A stretch of 64,000 nt of DNA, from assembly GCA_910574895.1 (NCBI GenBank), contig CAJTDQ010000001.1, forward strand, positions 310,001 through 374,000. The letters run 5' to 3'. The notes beneath the pieces are model-generated. The model was not told where the DNA came from, searched no databases, and saw only the letters and a program-made list of their open reading frames with translations. The position numbers were made by a program, and so were the translations under genes. The DNA is from Eubacteriaceae bacterium (GTDB lineage Bacteria > Bacillota > Clostridia > Lachnospirales > Lachnospiraceae). How positions within the stretch are numbered: position 1 is the stretch's first letter; each line of letters begins with the position of its first letter. Below are positions 1 through 7,890 of this stretch, piece by piece.

Positions 1-572
1 CCACAGCCAATTTAGATATTATTAAAGGGGCTGACGGCAACAGATACGGAGTAATTACTCTGGCAAAATATGTTGTCCGGTATGCAACAGACAGGTTTTT
101 AAATATTGAAATCGTAGAACAGCCTAAGGTTGGGTTAAAAATCCCGAAATCGGCTGTCGTGTCAAATGAATTATATGTCATTCCAAAAGAATACAGTAAA
201 AAAGGGGAAGACGATGTCAGCATCGGTTTCAATGTCCAAAGTTCCGAAAGAAGGAGTAGTGATTCAGAGATATATTATCCACCAATTGCTTATCAGGATG
301 AGCATAACTACTATGTATCAAAATCCTATTTTAAAGAAGGTGATGTAATCACAAAATCTGACTCACATTCTAATTATGTTGTAGAGAGAACAAGAAAATT
401 CGTGGGTGTTTATAATATTAACAACGGATATACTGTTTTTAAAATTATACAAATTTTAGATACTATCGATGAATATTATATTGTTGCAAAGGAAAATAAT
501 GGTTTAAAGATTTATGACAGAATAGTTTTAGAAGCAGCTAAAGTTTCCGAAAATCAGATAATATTTCAATAA
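1..572 (+). CDS. C-terminal part of a HlyD-like adaptor protein (5' end outside window)
   Basis: The reading frame is open from base 3 to the TAA at 570-572, so this is the last 189 residues of a longer protein. A GTG at 159 lies in the frame, but nothing marks it as the start. The visible part is beta-rich, with an IPKSAVV segment and a closing pattern of the form GLKIYDRIVLEA. That layout is typical of periplasmic-adaptor-like proteins often found just upstream of yggS in Lachnospiraceae; this is inference from context and style, not a firm family match. It ends 14 bases before the next start codon and is probably co-transcribed with yggS and sepF. Its role could be envelope or export related. 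Confidence 0.55.
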   Translation, partial: TANLDIIKGADGNRYGVITLAKYVVRYATDRFLNIEIVEQPKVGLKIPKSAVVSNELYVIPKEYSKKGEDDVSIGFNVQSSERRSSDSEIYYPPIAYQDEHNYYVSKSYFKEGDVITKSDSHSNYVVERTRKFVGVYNINNGYTVFKIIQILDTIDEYYIVAKENNGLKIYDRIVLEAAKVSENQIIFQ

Positions 573-586
573 AAGGAGCAAGCATT

Positions 587-1279
587 ATGATACTTGATAA
601 TATTAAAACAATCAGGGAAAATATTAAAACGGCGTGTGAAAAAAACGGACGAAATCCTGATGAAGTAACACTGATTGCAGTAAGCAAAACAAAACCATAT
701 ACGGCGATTCAAGAAGCTCTGCCATCAGGAATAATAGATTACGGTGAAAATAAAGTTCAGGAGTTATCCGAAAAATATGAAATTTTGCCAAAAGAGATCC
801 GTTGGCATATGATTGGTCATCTACAGAGAAACAAAGTAAAATATCTGGTCGGAAAGACTACTTTAATTCATTCTGTAGATTCTTTAAGGCTTGCAAATCA
901 GATAGAAACTGAGTTTGCAAAAAAAAATCAAATTGCCGACATTCTTATTGAAGTAAATATGGCAGATGAAGAAAGTAAATTTGGTGTTTCTGCTGATGAA
1001 ACAATTAATCTGGTAAAAGAAATCAGTTTGTTACCTCATGTACGCATACAAGGATTGATGACAATTGCACCATATACTGACAATCCCGAAACAAATCGTG
1101 AATATTTTGCAAAATTGAAGAAATTATCGGTTGACATAAGAGAGAAAAACATTGATAATGTTAGTATGGATGTGCTTTCTATGGGAATGAGTGGTGATTA
1201 TCAGGTTGCCATTGAAGAGGGTGCCACAATGGTGAGAGTTGGTACCAGTATCTTTGGAGAGCGAAATTATAATTTTTAA
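587..1279 (+). CDS. yggS: YggS/YlmE family pyridoxal-phosphate homeostasis protein
   Basis: This 230-residue cytoplasmic protein is full length for the PLP-binding PROSC/YggS family. Family members bind PLP on a single-domain alanine-racemase-like barrel and buffer the free cofactor; they have no known enzymatic reaction. Visible family motifs are AVSKTKP with the PLP lysine near the N-terminus, GENKVQE, WHMIGHLQRNK, and the C-terminal SMGMSGD followed by VRVGTSIFG. AAAGGAG 8 bases upstream sets the start. It is followed after 12 bases by sepF, the same order as ylmE-sepF in Bacillus, where the pair lies in the division-gene region. Confidence 0.95.
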   Translation: MILDNIKTIRENIKTACEKNGRNPDEVTLIAVSKTKPYTAIQEALPSGIIDYGENKVQELSEKYEILPKEIRWHMIGHLQRNKVKYLVGKTTLIHSVDSLRLANQIETEFAKKNQIADILIEVNMADEESKFGVSADETINLVKEISLLPHVRIQGLMTIAPYTDNPETNREYFAKLKKLSVDIREKNIDNVSMDVLSMGMSGDYQVAIEEGATMVRVGTSIFGERNYNF

Positions 1280-1291
1280 TAGGAGAGAGAC

Positions 1292-1852
1292 ATGTCAAAA
1301 TTTGGAGATAAAATAAAGAATGTATTTACCATGGATTATAATGATGAATACGATGATTATTATGATGACTTTGACGACGAATTAGAAGAAGACATTGAAA
1401 CTACATCAAGAAAACATGTTACTGAGAGAGCGGCAGCTCAGGAGGAAGAAGACACTCCTGTAAGAACTAGGACAACCTCTCAGTTTCGTAGTAATAGAAA
1501 CACAAGAAACAGCAAAGTTGTACCAATGCGTGGAGCATCCAGCAGTGATATGGAAGTTTGTGTCATCAAACCAACTCATTACGAGAACACAAAAGATATT
1601 ATAGATACTTTATTAGAAGGTAAATCTGTCGTTCTCAATCTCGAAGGTATTAAGATTGATTTGGCACAGCGTATTGTAGATTCTGTAATTGGAGGCTGTT
1701 ACGCCATTTCCGGAAATCTTCAAAAGATTAGTGGTTATATCTATCTTGTTACACCACAGTCAGTTGATATTACCGGAGATTTTCAGGATGTAGTAAGTGA
1801 CACAGGTTCAGCTTATTCTGCAAATTCATACACAGCCAGAAGAAGTTACTAA
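1292..1852 (+). CDS. sepF: Cell division protein SepF
   Basis: This 186-residue protein has the SepF layout. A short amphipathic N-terminal segment (MSKFGDKIKNVF) would bind the membrane. A strongly acidic, Tyr/Asp-rich linker follows (residues about 15-45), then a basic low-complexity stretch. The globular C-terminal domain (about 90-170) includes VCVIKPTHYENTKDI and VVLNLEGI. SepF polymerises, anchors FtsZ to the membrane and helps septum formation. GGAGAG lies just upstream of the ATG. The acidic linker is longer and more repetitive (YDDYYDDFDDE) than in Bacillus. Confidence 0.95.
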   Translation: MSKFGDKIKNVFTMDYNDEYDDYYDDFDDELEEDIETTSRKHVTERAAAQEEEDTPVRTRTTSQFRSNRNTRNSKVVPMRGASSSDMEVCVIKPTHYENTKDIIDTLLEGKSVVLNLEGIKIDLAQRIVDSVIGGCYAISGNLQKISGYIYLVTPQSVDITGDFQDVVSDTGSAYSANSYTARRSY

Positions 1853-1861
1853 ATTTTTATT

Positions 1862-2617
1862 ATGAGTAAAGAAGAGTTATTTTTAATTAACAGACTAAAA
1901 GATTTAGCAAATACTGCATATGAAAAAAACACTTATACATATTCTGATTTTTTAAATATTAATGAATTAAATATTTTAAATCAGATAAAAGAATCATTAC
2001 CTCCTGTTCATGTAGATATTACGGGAGGTAATAATTATGCAGAAAGAAAAATTGCTGTCTTTTCACCAGATGAAATATATTATCAGGAAACACTACCTAT
2101 TGTTGTATTATCTATTGCACCATTAAATTCCAAATTTGCACAGCATCTTACCCATCGGGATTTTTTAGGTGCTATTTTAAATTTAGGCATTAACAGAAAT
2201 AAAATTGGAGATATTTTTGTAAAAGAAAATCACGCATATGTTTATTGCATAGAAGATATTTCAAAATATATTATAGATAATTTATTTCAGATAAAACATA
2301 CACAGGTATCTGTTCAGACGTCACAATATGAATCAATAAATATTACTCCTGATTTTAAGGAAATTACAGGCACTGTTTCTAATATTCGTTTAGACAGTAT
2401 CATTGCTACTGCATTTCAATCTTCAAGAAACAGTATTATTAAATATATTCATGAAGGAAAAGTATTTATCAATGGAAAACTTACTACATCGAATGGTGCT
2501 GCTGTAAAAGAAGGTGATATTATTTCCGTACGTGGAAAAGGTCGTTTTATATTTGAGTGTTTTATTAAGGAAACGAAAAAAGGCAGAAATCTGATTAAAA
2601 TAAATCTATACCAGTAA
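1862..2617 (+). CDS. ylmH: YlmH-type S4-domain RNA-binding protein
   Basis: This 251-residue protein matches YlmH: an N-terminal region with a PVHVDITGGNNYAERKIAVF segment, a central domain (HRDFLGAILNLGI), and an S4 RNA-binding domain at about residues 175-235 (IRLDSIIATAF ... VFINGKL ... GDIISVRGKGRF). YlmH proteins bind ribosomal complexes and are tied to rescue of stalled ribosomes in some Firmicutes; here that is family knowledge only. The start has no recognisable Shine-Dalgarno sequence (AAATTTTTATT precedes the ATG) and lies 9 bases after the sepF stop, so translation may depend on coupling to sepF. Confidence 0.9.
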   Translation: MSKEELFLINRLKDLANTAYEKNTYTYSDFLNINELNILNQIKESLPPVHVDITGGNNYAERKIAVFSPDEIYYQETLPIVVLSIAPLNSKFAQHLTHRDFLGAILNLGINRNKIGDIFVKENHAYVYCIEDISKYIIDNLFQIKHTQVSVQTSQYESINITPDFKEITGTVSNIRLDSIIATAFQSSRNSIIKYIHEGKVFINGKLTTSNGAAVKEGDIISVRGKGRFIFECFIKETKKGRNLIKINLYQ

Positions 2618-2650
2618 AAATACATGAAGTTAGCATAAGGAGTTACTAAA

Positions 2651-3763
2651 ATGAAAGCATTAGAAAATTTATCCGATAGAATTACTGTATACTATAACAA
2701 TCAGCCATCATATGACATTGTTTATTCTGAGTCTTTTGATGGTATTATTGATGAACTTAAAAATATGAATATTCAAAACAGAAGACTTTGTATTGTAACT
2801 GAGTCAAATGTCGGACCAATTTATGCACAGGAGTTAAAAAACATTTTAGAACCGCATTGTAAAAAAGTGATTATTCACCAGTTTCATGCAGGAGAAGAAT
2901 ACAAAAATATTGATACCATCAGCAAGATTTACGAAACACTAATTGAAAATAAATTTGACAGAAAAGATATGCTTTTAGCATTAGGCGGTGGTGTCACAGG
3001 TGATATGACCGGTTTTACTGCAGCGACTTATCTGCGGGGGATTGATTTTATTCAAATCCCAACAACTCTGCTTGCTCAGGTTGACTCCAGTATTGGCGGA
3101 AAAACCGGTGTTGATTTTAAAGCTTATAAAAATATGGTTGGCGCATTTTACATGCCAAAACTGGTATATATGAATTTATCAACACTCAATTCTCTTCCAC
3201 AGAGAGAGTATCTGCAGGGAATGGGTGAAGTTATTAAACATGGTATTATCCGTGACAAAGAATATTTTAACTGGTTAACAGAGCATGTAGATGATGTGTT
3301 AAAGAAAGATTTATCTGTTTTAAAACAATTATTGTTTGTCAGTTGTAATATTAAACGTATTGTTGTAGAAAATGACCCGAAGGAGCAGAATGAGAGAGCA
3401 TTACTGAATTTTGGACATACGATTGGCCACGCAGTAGAAAAAGCAAAGAATTTCTCTTTATTACATGGAGAATGTATTTCAATCGGTATCAATGCTGCAG
3501 CATATCTTTCTATGGAAAAAGGAATCTTAAGCGAAGAAGAGTACTTTGATATTATAAAACTGCTAAAAATGTATCAGCTTCCTGTTACAACTTCAGATAT
3601 TATTGTACATGATGTTGTAGATGCAACATTGAATGACAAAAAAATGGATGCCGGAATCATAAAATTTATCTTAACTGATAAAATCGGAAGCGCTTTAATC
3701 AGCAGGGATATTTCCAAAGAGGATTTAGTTAAAGGGGTAGAAAAGGTAATTATTGATGAATAG
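2651..3763 (+). CDS. aroB: 3-dehydroquinate synthase
   Basis: This 370-residue enzyme converts DAHP to 3-dehydroquinate in the shikimate pathway, using NAD and a divalent metal. Family motifs are intact: ALGGGVTGDMTGF for NAD binding, DSSIGGKTGVDF, GEVIKHGII, and LNFGHTIGHAVE carrying metal-binding histidines. A clear AAGGAG lies upstream of the ATG. It sits between ylmH and lspA, where Bacillus has divIVA and ileS, so an aromatic amino acid gene has been drawn into a division/envelope cluster. Its last codons overlap the start of lspA. Confidence 0.96.
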   Translation: MKALENLSDRITVYYNNQPSYDIVYSESFDGIIDELKNMNIQNRRLCIVTESNVGPIYAQELKNILEPHCKKVIIHQFHAGEEYKNIDTISKIYETLIENKFDRKDMLLALGGGVTGDMTGFTAATYLRGIDFIQIPTTLLAQVDSSIGGKTGVDFKAYKNMVGAFYMPKLVYMNLSTLNSLPQREYLQGMGEVIKHGIIRDKEYFNWLTEHVDDVLKKDLSVLKQLLFVSCNIKRIVVENDPKEQNERALLNFGHTIGHAVEKAKNFSLLHGECISIGINAAAYLSMEKGILSEEEYFDIIKLLKMYQLPVTTSDIIVHDVVDATLNDKKMDAGIIKFILTDKIGSALISRDISKEDLVKGVEKVIIDE

Positions 3764-4292
3764 TAAACATATATATGGAGCAAAAACCGGGCTGTTTACA
3801 GCTTTTCTGGTAATTATTGATCAGTTGAGTAAATATTTAGCTGCGACTTATTTAAAAGGCAAATCAGACTTTAAAATAATAGATAATATACTAAGTCTTC
3901 ATTACCTTGATGGTGGAAATACTGGTGCAGCCTGGGGAATATTTTCCGGAAAGCGTTTTTTATTTATTATCTTTACACTGATTGCCACTTTCTTTATTTG
4001 CATTTTTATTAGAAATTTGAACAGATTATATTTTGAAACTAAAAAGACAATATACAATATTTTGAATGTATTCTTTATAGTTTTAATGTCTGGTGCTATC
4101 GGAAATTTCATTGACAGAGTAGTGCACGGATATGTAATTGACTTTATATATTTTGAATTAATTCATTTTCCGATATTTAATATAGCAGACTGTTATGTTA
4201 CCGTTTCATGTATTGCAATTATTATTATCTGCCTGTTTAAAATTAAAGAAGATGAATTTAATAAAATCATTCAACTGAAAAAACAAAAATAA
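3756..4292 (+). CDS. lspA: Lipoprotein signal peptidase (signal peptidase II)
   Basis: This 178-residue, four-helix membrane aspartic protease cleaves the signal peptide from prolipoproteins after lipid attachment. The two catalytic aspartates are visible in GNFIDRVVHGYVIDF and FNIADCYVTVS. Hydrophobic segments occur near residues 10-27, 65-85, 95-115 and 140-165. The ATG at 3756 overlaps the aroB stop; a TTG three bases earlier is in frame but the ATG is the better start. AAGGT inside the end of aroB can serve as ribosome binding site, so the two genes are probably translationally coupled. Confidence 0.94.
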   Translation: MNSKHIYGAKTGLFTAFLVIIDQLSKYLAATYLKGKSDFKIIDNILSLHYLDGGNTGAAWGIFSGKRFLFIIFTLIATFFICIFIRNLNRLYFETKKTIYNILNVFFIVLMSGAIGNFIDRVVHGYVIDFIYFELIHFPIFNIADCYVTVSCIAIIIICLFKIKEDEFNKIIQLKKQK

Positions 4293-4307
4293 TTTGGAGA
4301 GTTTTTC

Positions 4308-5219
4308 ATGAGTAATATTTTTATTGTAGATGAAGAATCACAGGATATCCGTATTGATAAATATTTAAGTGGTTTGTTAACGGATAATTCCAGAACGTAT
4401 ATACAAAAGTTAATTAAAGAAAATAATATCTTAGTAAATAATAAAGCGTGTAAAGCAAATTACAAAGTACAGGCAGAAGATAAAATTATAGTAGATATTC
4501 CAGAACCAATCTATGCAGATATCGAGCCGGAAGATATTCCGTTAGATATAATTTTCGAAGATAATGATGTGTTAATTGTAAATAAACCGAAAAATTTAGT
4601 TGTCCATCCGGCTCCCGGACATTATTCCGGTACATTGGTAAATGCAATCATGTATCATTGTAAAGATAATTTATCAAATATAAATGGTGTTTTACGTCCG
4701 GGAATTGTTCATCGGATTGACAAAGATACAACAGGCGCTTTAATTGTCTGCAAAAACGATTATAGTCATAATTTTATTGCAAATCAATTAAAGGAGCATT
4801 CTATAACAAGAAAATACATTGGTATTGTACAAGGTGTTTTAAAAGAATCTGAAGGTATAATTGATGCGCCAATTGGCAGACATCCGGTAAAACGCAAAGA
4901 AATGTGTATTAATGAAACAAACGGTAAAAATGCAGTAACGCATTATAAAGTATTAAAACAGTTTAGCAAATATACATTATGCGAATTTCAGTTAGAAACC
5001 GGACGGACACATCAGATTCGTGTACATATGGCAAGTATTAATCATCCATTATTAGGAGACGAAATTTACAATCACAATAAATGTCCATACAAACTGCAGG
5101 GACAGTGTCTCCATGCAAAAATAATAGGATTTATTCATCCAACGATAAAAGAATATGTTGAATTTGAGGCAGATACACCGGCATATTTTAATAACTTAAT
5201 TAAAAATGTATCAGTTTAG
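4308..5219 (+). CDS. RluD-type pseudouridine synthase
   Basis: This 303-residue RluA-family enzyme has an N-terminal S4 domain (IRIDKYLSGLL, residues about 12-70) and a catalytic domain with VHRIDKDTTGALIV, where the Asp is the catalytic residue. The C-terminal ETGRTHQIRVHMA and HPLLGDEIY motifs are also present. RluD enzymes convert uridines in helix 69 of 23S rRNA; the exact target here is inferred. The lspA-rluD order matches lspA-ylyB in Bacillus. The gene starts 15 bases after lspA with GGAGAG as ribosome binding site and is followed by a clear intrinsic terminator, so it closes this operon. Confidence 0.92.
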   Translation: MSNIFIVDEESQDIRIDKYLSGLLTDNSRTYIQKLIKENNILVNNKACKANYKVQAEDKIIVDIPEPIYADIEPEDIPLDIIFEDNDVLIVNKPKNLVVHPAPGHYSGTLVNAIMYHCKDNLSNINGVLRPGIVHRIDKDTTGALIVCKNDYSHNFIANQLKEHSITRKYIGIVQGVLKESEGIIDAPIGRHPVKRKEMCINETNGKNAVTHYKVLKQFSKYTLCEFQLETGRTHQIRVHMASINHPLLGDEIYNHNKCPYKLQGQCLHAKIIGFIHPTIKEYVEFEADTPAYFNNLIKNVSV

Positions 5220-5262
5220 ATATATTTCCGCATATCTTTCTTCGTTAAACTTGTCTTTTGCG

Positions 5263-5308
5263 AATAGTTGTGTTATTATCTTTGTGATAGTCCACAACTA
5301 TTTTTTTT
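5263..5308 (+). terminator. Intrinsic terminator after the rluD-type gene
   Basis: AATAGTTGTG at 5263-5272 pairs perfectly with CACAACTATT at 5293-5302, and eight T residues run through 5301-5308. It closes the transcription unit that starts upstream of the window. Confidence 0.85.
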
Positions 5309-5366
5309 ACTCTTTTACTACTAATATATATTGCAGATAAAAATTAACTGCAGAACGGAGTTTCTA

Positions 5367-6089
5367 ATGAAAGCACAAAAATTATTCAGTTACGTCAGAC
5401 GTGCTGTGTCGGATTACAATATGATTATAGATGGAGATAAAATTGCTGTTGGTATTTCCGGTGGCAAAGACAGCCTGGCTCTTTTATATGCATTAAATGG
5501 TTTAAAAAGATTTTATCCCGCGAAGTTTGATATTGTTGCCATTACGGTTGATTTAGGTTTTGGTATACAGGATTTCGAAAAGATAAAAAGTTTTTGTACC
5601 GATATGAATATAGACTATCATGTTGTAAAAACAGATATTGCCGATATTGTTTTTGATACTAGAAAGGAAACGAACCCATGCTCACTCTGTGCAAAAATGC
5701 GAAAAGGTTCTTTAAATGATACAGCAAAGACTCTTGGATGCAACAAGATTGCATATGCTCATCATAAAGATGATATGATTGAGACAATGTTTCTGTCTCT
5801 GATATATGAAGGGCGTTTCCACTGCTTCTCTCCTGTCACATATTTGGACAGAATGGATTTAACAGTAATCAGACCTTTAATGTATGTTCCTGAAATGGAT
5901 GTGATTGGCTTCTCCAACAAATATGAACTTCCTATTGCAAAAAATCCTTGCCCGGTTGATGGTCATACAAAACGGGAATATGTTAAAAATCTAGTAAAAC
6001 AATTAAATGAAGAAAATCCTGGATGTAAAGAAAGATTTTTCAGGGCATTACTGAATGGAAGTTTTCATTTACCAGAAGATATGAAATAA
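5367..6089 (+). CDS. TtcA-like PP-loop ATPase, probable tRNA thiolation enzyme
   Basis: This 240-residue protein has the PP-loop ATP-pyrophosphatase motif VGISGGKDSLALLYAL near residues 30-45. A CxxC follows in NPCSLCAKMRKG, then AYAHHKDDMIET, and a later cysteine in NPCPVDGHTKRE. This is the layout of the TtcA/TtuA group, which adenylate and thiolate tRNA bases using a cysteine-bound iron-sulfur cluster. TtcA itself makes 2-thiocytidine; the substrate here is not proven. The ATG at 5367 has GAACGGAG just upstream; a TTG 36 bases earlier keeps the frame open but has no such site. It is transcribed after the terminator as a new unit. Confidence 0.85.
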   Translation: MKAQKLFSYVRRAVSDYNMIIDGDKIAVGISGGKDSLALLYALNGLKRFYPAKFDIVAITVDLGFGIQDFEKIKSFCTDMNIDYHVVKTDIADIVFDTRKETNPCSLCAKMRKGSLNDTAKTLGCNKIAYAHHKDDMIETMFLSLIYEGRFHCFSPVTYLDRMDLTVIRPLMYVPEMDVIGFSNKYELPIAKNPCPVDGHTKREYVKNLVKQLNEENPGCKERFFRALLNGSFHLPEDMK

Positions 6090-6120
6090 ATCTATATACT
6101 TTTACAAGGAGATATAAACT

Positions 6121-7179
6121 ATGGCTGCATCAAATAGAAATTACCATGAACAGGTAATCATAAAAAACGAACTAAAACTGAGGGAACTTCAAAAGCAACT
6201 GCCACGTTTTTGTGGGGAATTCTTTAGAGGCATTGAGTCAACTAGTTCTTCCCGGACAAGAATAGCATATGGCTATGATCTGGTTGTATTTTTTAATTAT
6301 TTGAAAGCTGAAAATCCCGAAGTAAAAAATAAAGAACTAAGAGACCTTCCTGTAAATATTTTAGACAGAATTACTGCTACAGATATTGAAGAATATTTAG
6401 ATTATCTAAAATATTACGTAACTGAAGATGGCGTGGAACATACAAACAAAGAACGTGGAATCATGAGAAAACTTGCCTGTCTTCGTACACTATACCGCTA
6501 CTTCTATAAAAAAGAAGCAATACAGACCAATCCTGCATCTATTGTTGACATGCCTAAAATTCACCAGAAAGAAATTGTGAGACTGGATACCGACGAAGTC
6601 AGCATCTTACTGGATGAAGTAGAGACCGGTGATAAATTAACAAAATCCCAGCAAAATTTTCATGCAAAAACAAAAACAAGAGATATTGCAATACTTACAC
6701 TCCTTCTCGGAACCGGTATTCGTGTATCTGAATGTGTTGGAATTGATATTACTGATATTGATTTTAAAAATTCCGGAATAAAAATCAGAAGAAAAGGTGG
6801 AAACGAAACAGTCATTTATTTTGGCGAAGAAGTTGAAGAATCTTTATTGAATTATATTGAAGAAAGAAAACTCATCGTACCAATATCCGGGGATGAAAAC
6901 GCACTATTCCTATCTTTACAAAAACGAAGAATCGGTGTACGGGCAGTTGAAAACCTTGTAAAAAAATATTCTTCTTTAGTAACTAATTTAAAGAAAATCA
7001 CTCCACATAAATTAAGAAGTACATATGGTACTGCCCTCTATAAGGAAACCGGGGATATTTATTTAGTCGCTGATGTATTAGGTCATAAAGATGTAAATAC
7101 AACAAAAAAACACTATGCTGCCATTGAAGATGAACGACGCAGAAAAGCAAGAAATGCAGTAAAGCTAAGAAAAGACTAG
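6121..7179 (+). CDS. XerC/XerD-like tyrosine recombinase
   Basis: This 352-residue recombinase has a SAM-like N-terminal DNA-binding domain (about 30-150) and a C-terminal catalytic domain. The catalytic set is complete: Arg in LLGTGIRVSECVG, Lys in IRRKGGNE, HxxR in TPHKLRSTYGT, the second His in VLGHKDVNTT, and Tyr in KKHYAAI. The length, lack of flanking att repeats and the housekeeping context favour a chromosomal Xer-type resolvase over a phage integrase. It is longer than Bacillus XerC/CodV (about 300) because of an extended N-terminus. The ribosome binding site is AAGGAGA. Confidence 0.85.
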   Translation: MAASNRNYHEQVIIKNELKLRELQKQLPRFCGEFFRGIESTSSSRTRIAYGYDLVVFFNYLKAENPEVKNKELRDLPVNILDRITATDIEEYLDYLKYYVTEDGVEHTNKERGIMRKLACLRTLYRYFYKKEAIQTNPASIVDMPKIHQKEIVRLDTDEVSILLDEVETGDKLTKSQQNFHAKTKTRDIAILTLLLGTGIRVSECVGIDITDIDFKNSGIKIRRKGGNETVIYFGEEVEESLLNYIEERKLIVPISGDENALFLSLQKRRIGVRAVENLVKKYSSLVTNLKKITPHKLRSTYGTALYKETGDIYLVADVLGHKDVNTTKKHYAAIEDERRRKARNAVKLRKD

Positions 7180-7223
7180 TATTCATCTGTACAATCCTCT
7201 CTTAATTTTTTATATAATAAATA

Positions 7224-7261
7224 CCGCAGAAGAAATAATGTGCGTGTCATTTCATCTGCGG
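7224..7261. terminator. Hairpin between convergent recombinase and LysM genes
   Basis: ACCGCAGA and GAAAT on the left pair with ATTTC and TCTGCGGT on the right, with mismatches. The sequence beyond it is T-rich on the minus strand but lacks a clean U-tract on the plus strand. It probably ends transcription of the converging genes; support is moderate. Confidence 0.4.
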
Positions 7262-7297
7262 TTAAGGATATAAAAAGTATAAATATAAAGGTGAGCT

Positions 7298-7651
7298 TTA
7301 TTTATACTCATCAGAATAATATGATATAACAATATAATTTCCACTAGTAATTCTGTCTGAAACTAAATTATTATTCTTTTTTACTTCACGAATATACTCT
7401 GAAATAGAAACATTGCTATTGACTGTATATCTCTGTGCTATGGATGTAAGGGTGTCCCCTGGCTGAATTTCATAACTTGTATAATATTTATACATTGGAT
7501 TATCGCTGTTATTCGTAGCATTCACATCTTTTAATCCGGTAATGGTAAATACCATTACCCAAAGTACTGCTATCACTGTTCCTGATAAAAATAATCTCTT
7601 TCTTAACTGTACAATTCGTGCTCTTTTTATGTTTCTTCTGGCTGTATTCAT
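7298..7651 (-). CDS. yneA: YneA-like LysM protein, probable SOS cell-division suppressor
   Basis: This 117-residue protein has a basic N-terminus, a single membrane segment (about residues 22-42) and one LysM domain with YEIQPGDTLTSIAQRY. In Bacillus, YneA is an exported LysM protein, divergent from lexA, that delays division during the SOS response; position and architecture match. The ATG at 7651 has AGGAGGATTTC directly upstream, so this start is preferred to the longer open frame that runs to 7828 through the SOS boxes. Two LexA boxes overlap its promoter, which supports damage-induced expression. The symbol is by analogy. Confidence 0.82.
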   Translation of the reverse strand: MNTARRNIKRARIVQLRKRLFLSGTVIAVLWVMVFTITGLKDVNATNNSDNPMYKYYTSYEIQPGDTLTSIAQRYTVNSNVSISEYIREVKKNNNLVSDRITSGNYIVISYYSDEYK

Positions 7652-7692
7652 AATGAAATCCTCCTGTGTAATATATTTATATGAATCCTTGC

Positions 7693-7706
7693 AGAACGCT
7701 TGTTCG
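7693..7706. promoter_or_regulatory. LexA box 1 (yneA-proximal)
   Basis: AGAACGCTTGTTCG contains GAAC-N4-GTTC exactly, the core of the Firmicute SOS box (CGAACRNRYGTTYC). It lies between the yneA -10 element and its ribosome binding site. Confidence 0.85.
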
Positions 7707-7721
7707 TGTTTTATTAAATCA

Positions 7722-7750
7722 ATATTACCACCCGAACATGCGTTTGTCAA
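7722..7750 (-). promoter_or_regulatory. Sigma-A promoter of yneA
   Basis: On the minus strand a perfect -35 TTGACA (7745-7750) is followed after 17 bases by the -10 TAATAT (7722-7727). A LexA box fills most of the spacer, so repressor binding would exclude polymerase. Confidence 0.8.
7733..7746. promoter_or_regulatory. LexA box 2 (within yneA promoter)
   Basis: CGAACATGCGTTTG matches the SOS consensus at all but the terminal GTTC position. It occupies the spacer between the yneA -35 and -10 elements. Confidence 0.75.
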
Positions 7751-7759
7751 CAGATTATT

Positions 7760-7773
7760 CGAATATTTGTTCG
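7760..7773. promoter_or_regulatory. LexA box 3 (lexA-proximal)
   Basis: CGAATATTTGTTCG is a near-consensus SOS box with one change in the left half (GAAT for GAAC). It lies immediately upstream of the proposed lexA -35 and fits autoregulation of lexA. Confidence 0.75.
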
Positions 7774-7780
7774 AAAATTG

Positions 7781-7809
7781 TTGCGCTTTGTTTTTAACTG
7801 TGGTAATAT
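7781..7809 (+). promoter_or_regulatory. Probable lexA promoter
   Basis: TTGCGC (7781-7786), a 17-base spacer and TAATAT (7804-7809) precede lexA by about 80 bases. The -35 is imperfect. LexA box 3 ends 8 bases upstream. Confidence 0.55.
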
Positions 7810-7890
7810 TATCATAAGTACAGTACATTAATTGGTACTTTGAAGTAAAAACTTATTATTTTTTTAGAAATTACACTTTGGAGGGATTCT

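Noticed and set aside
7652-7828. Longer LysM protein using the open frame up to 7828
   Set aside because: The extension runs through the promoter and two LexA boxes and lacks a ribosome binding site; the ATG at 7651 has AGGAGG.
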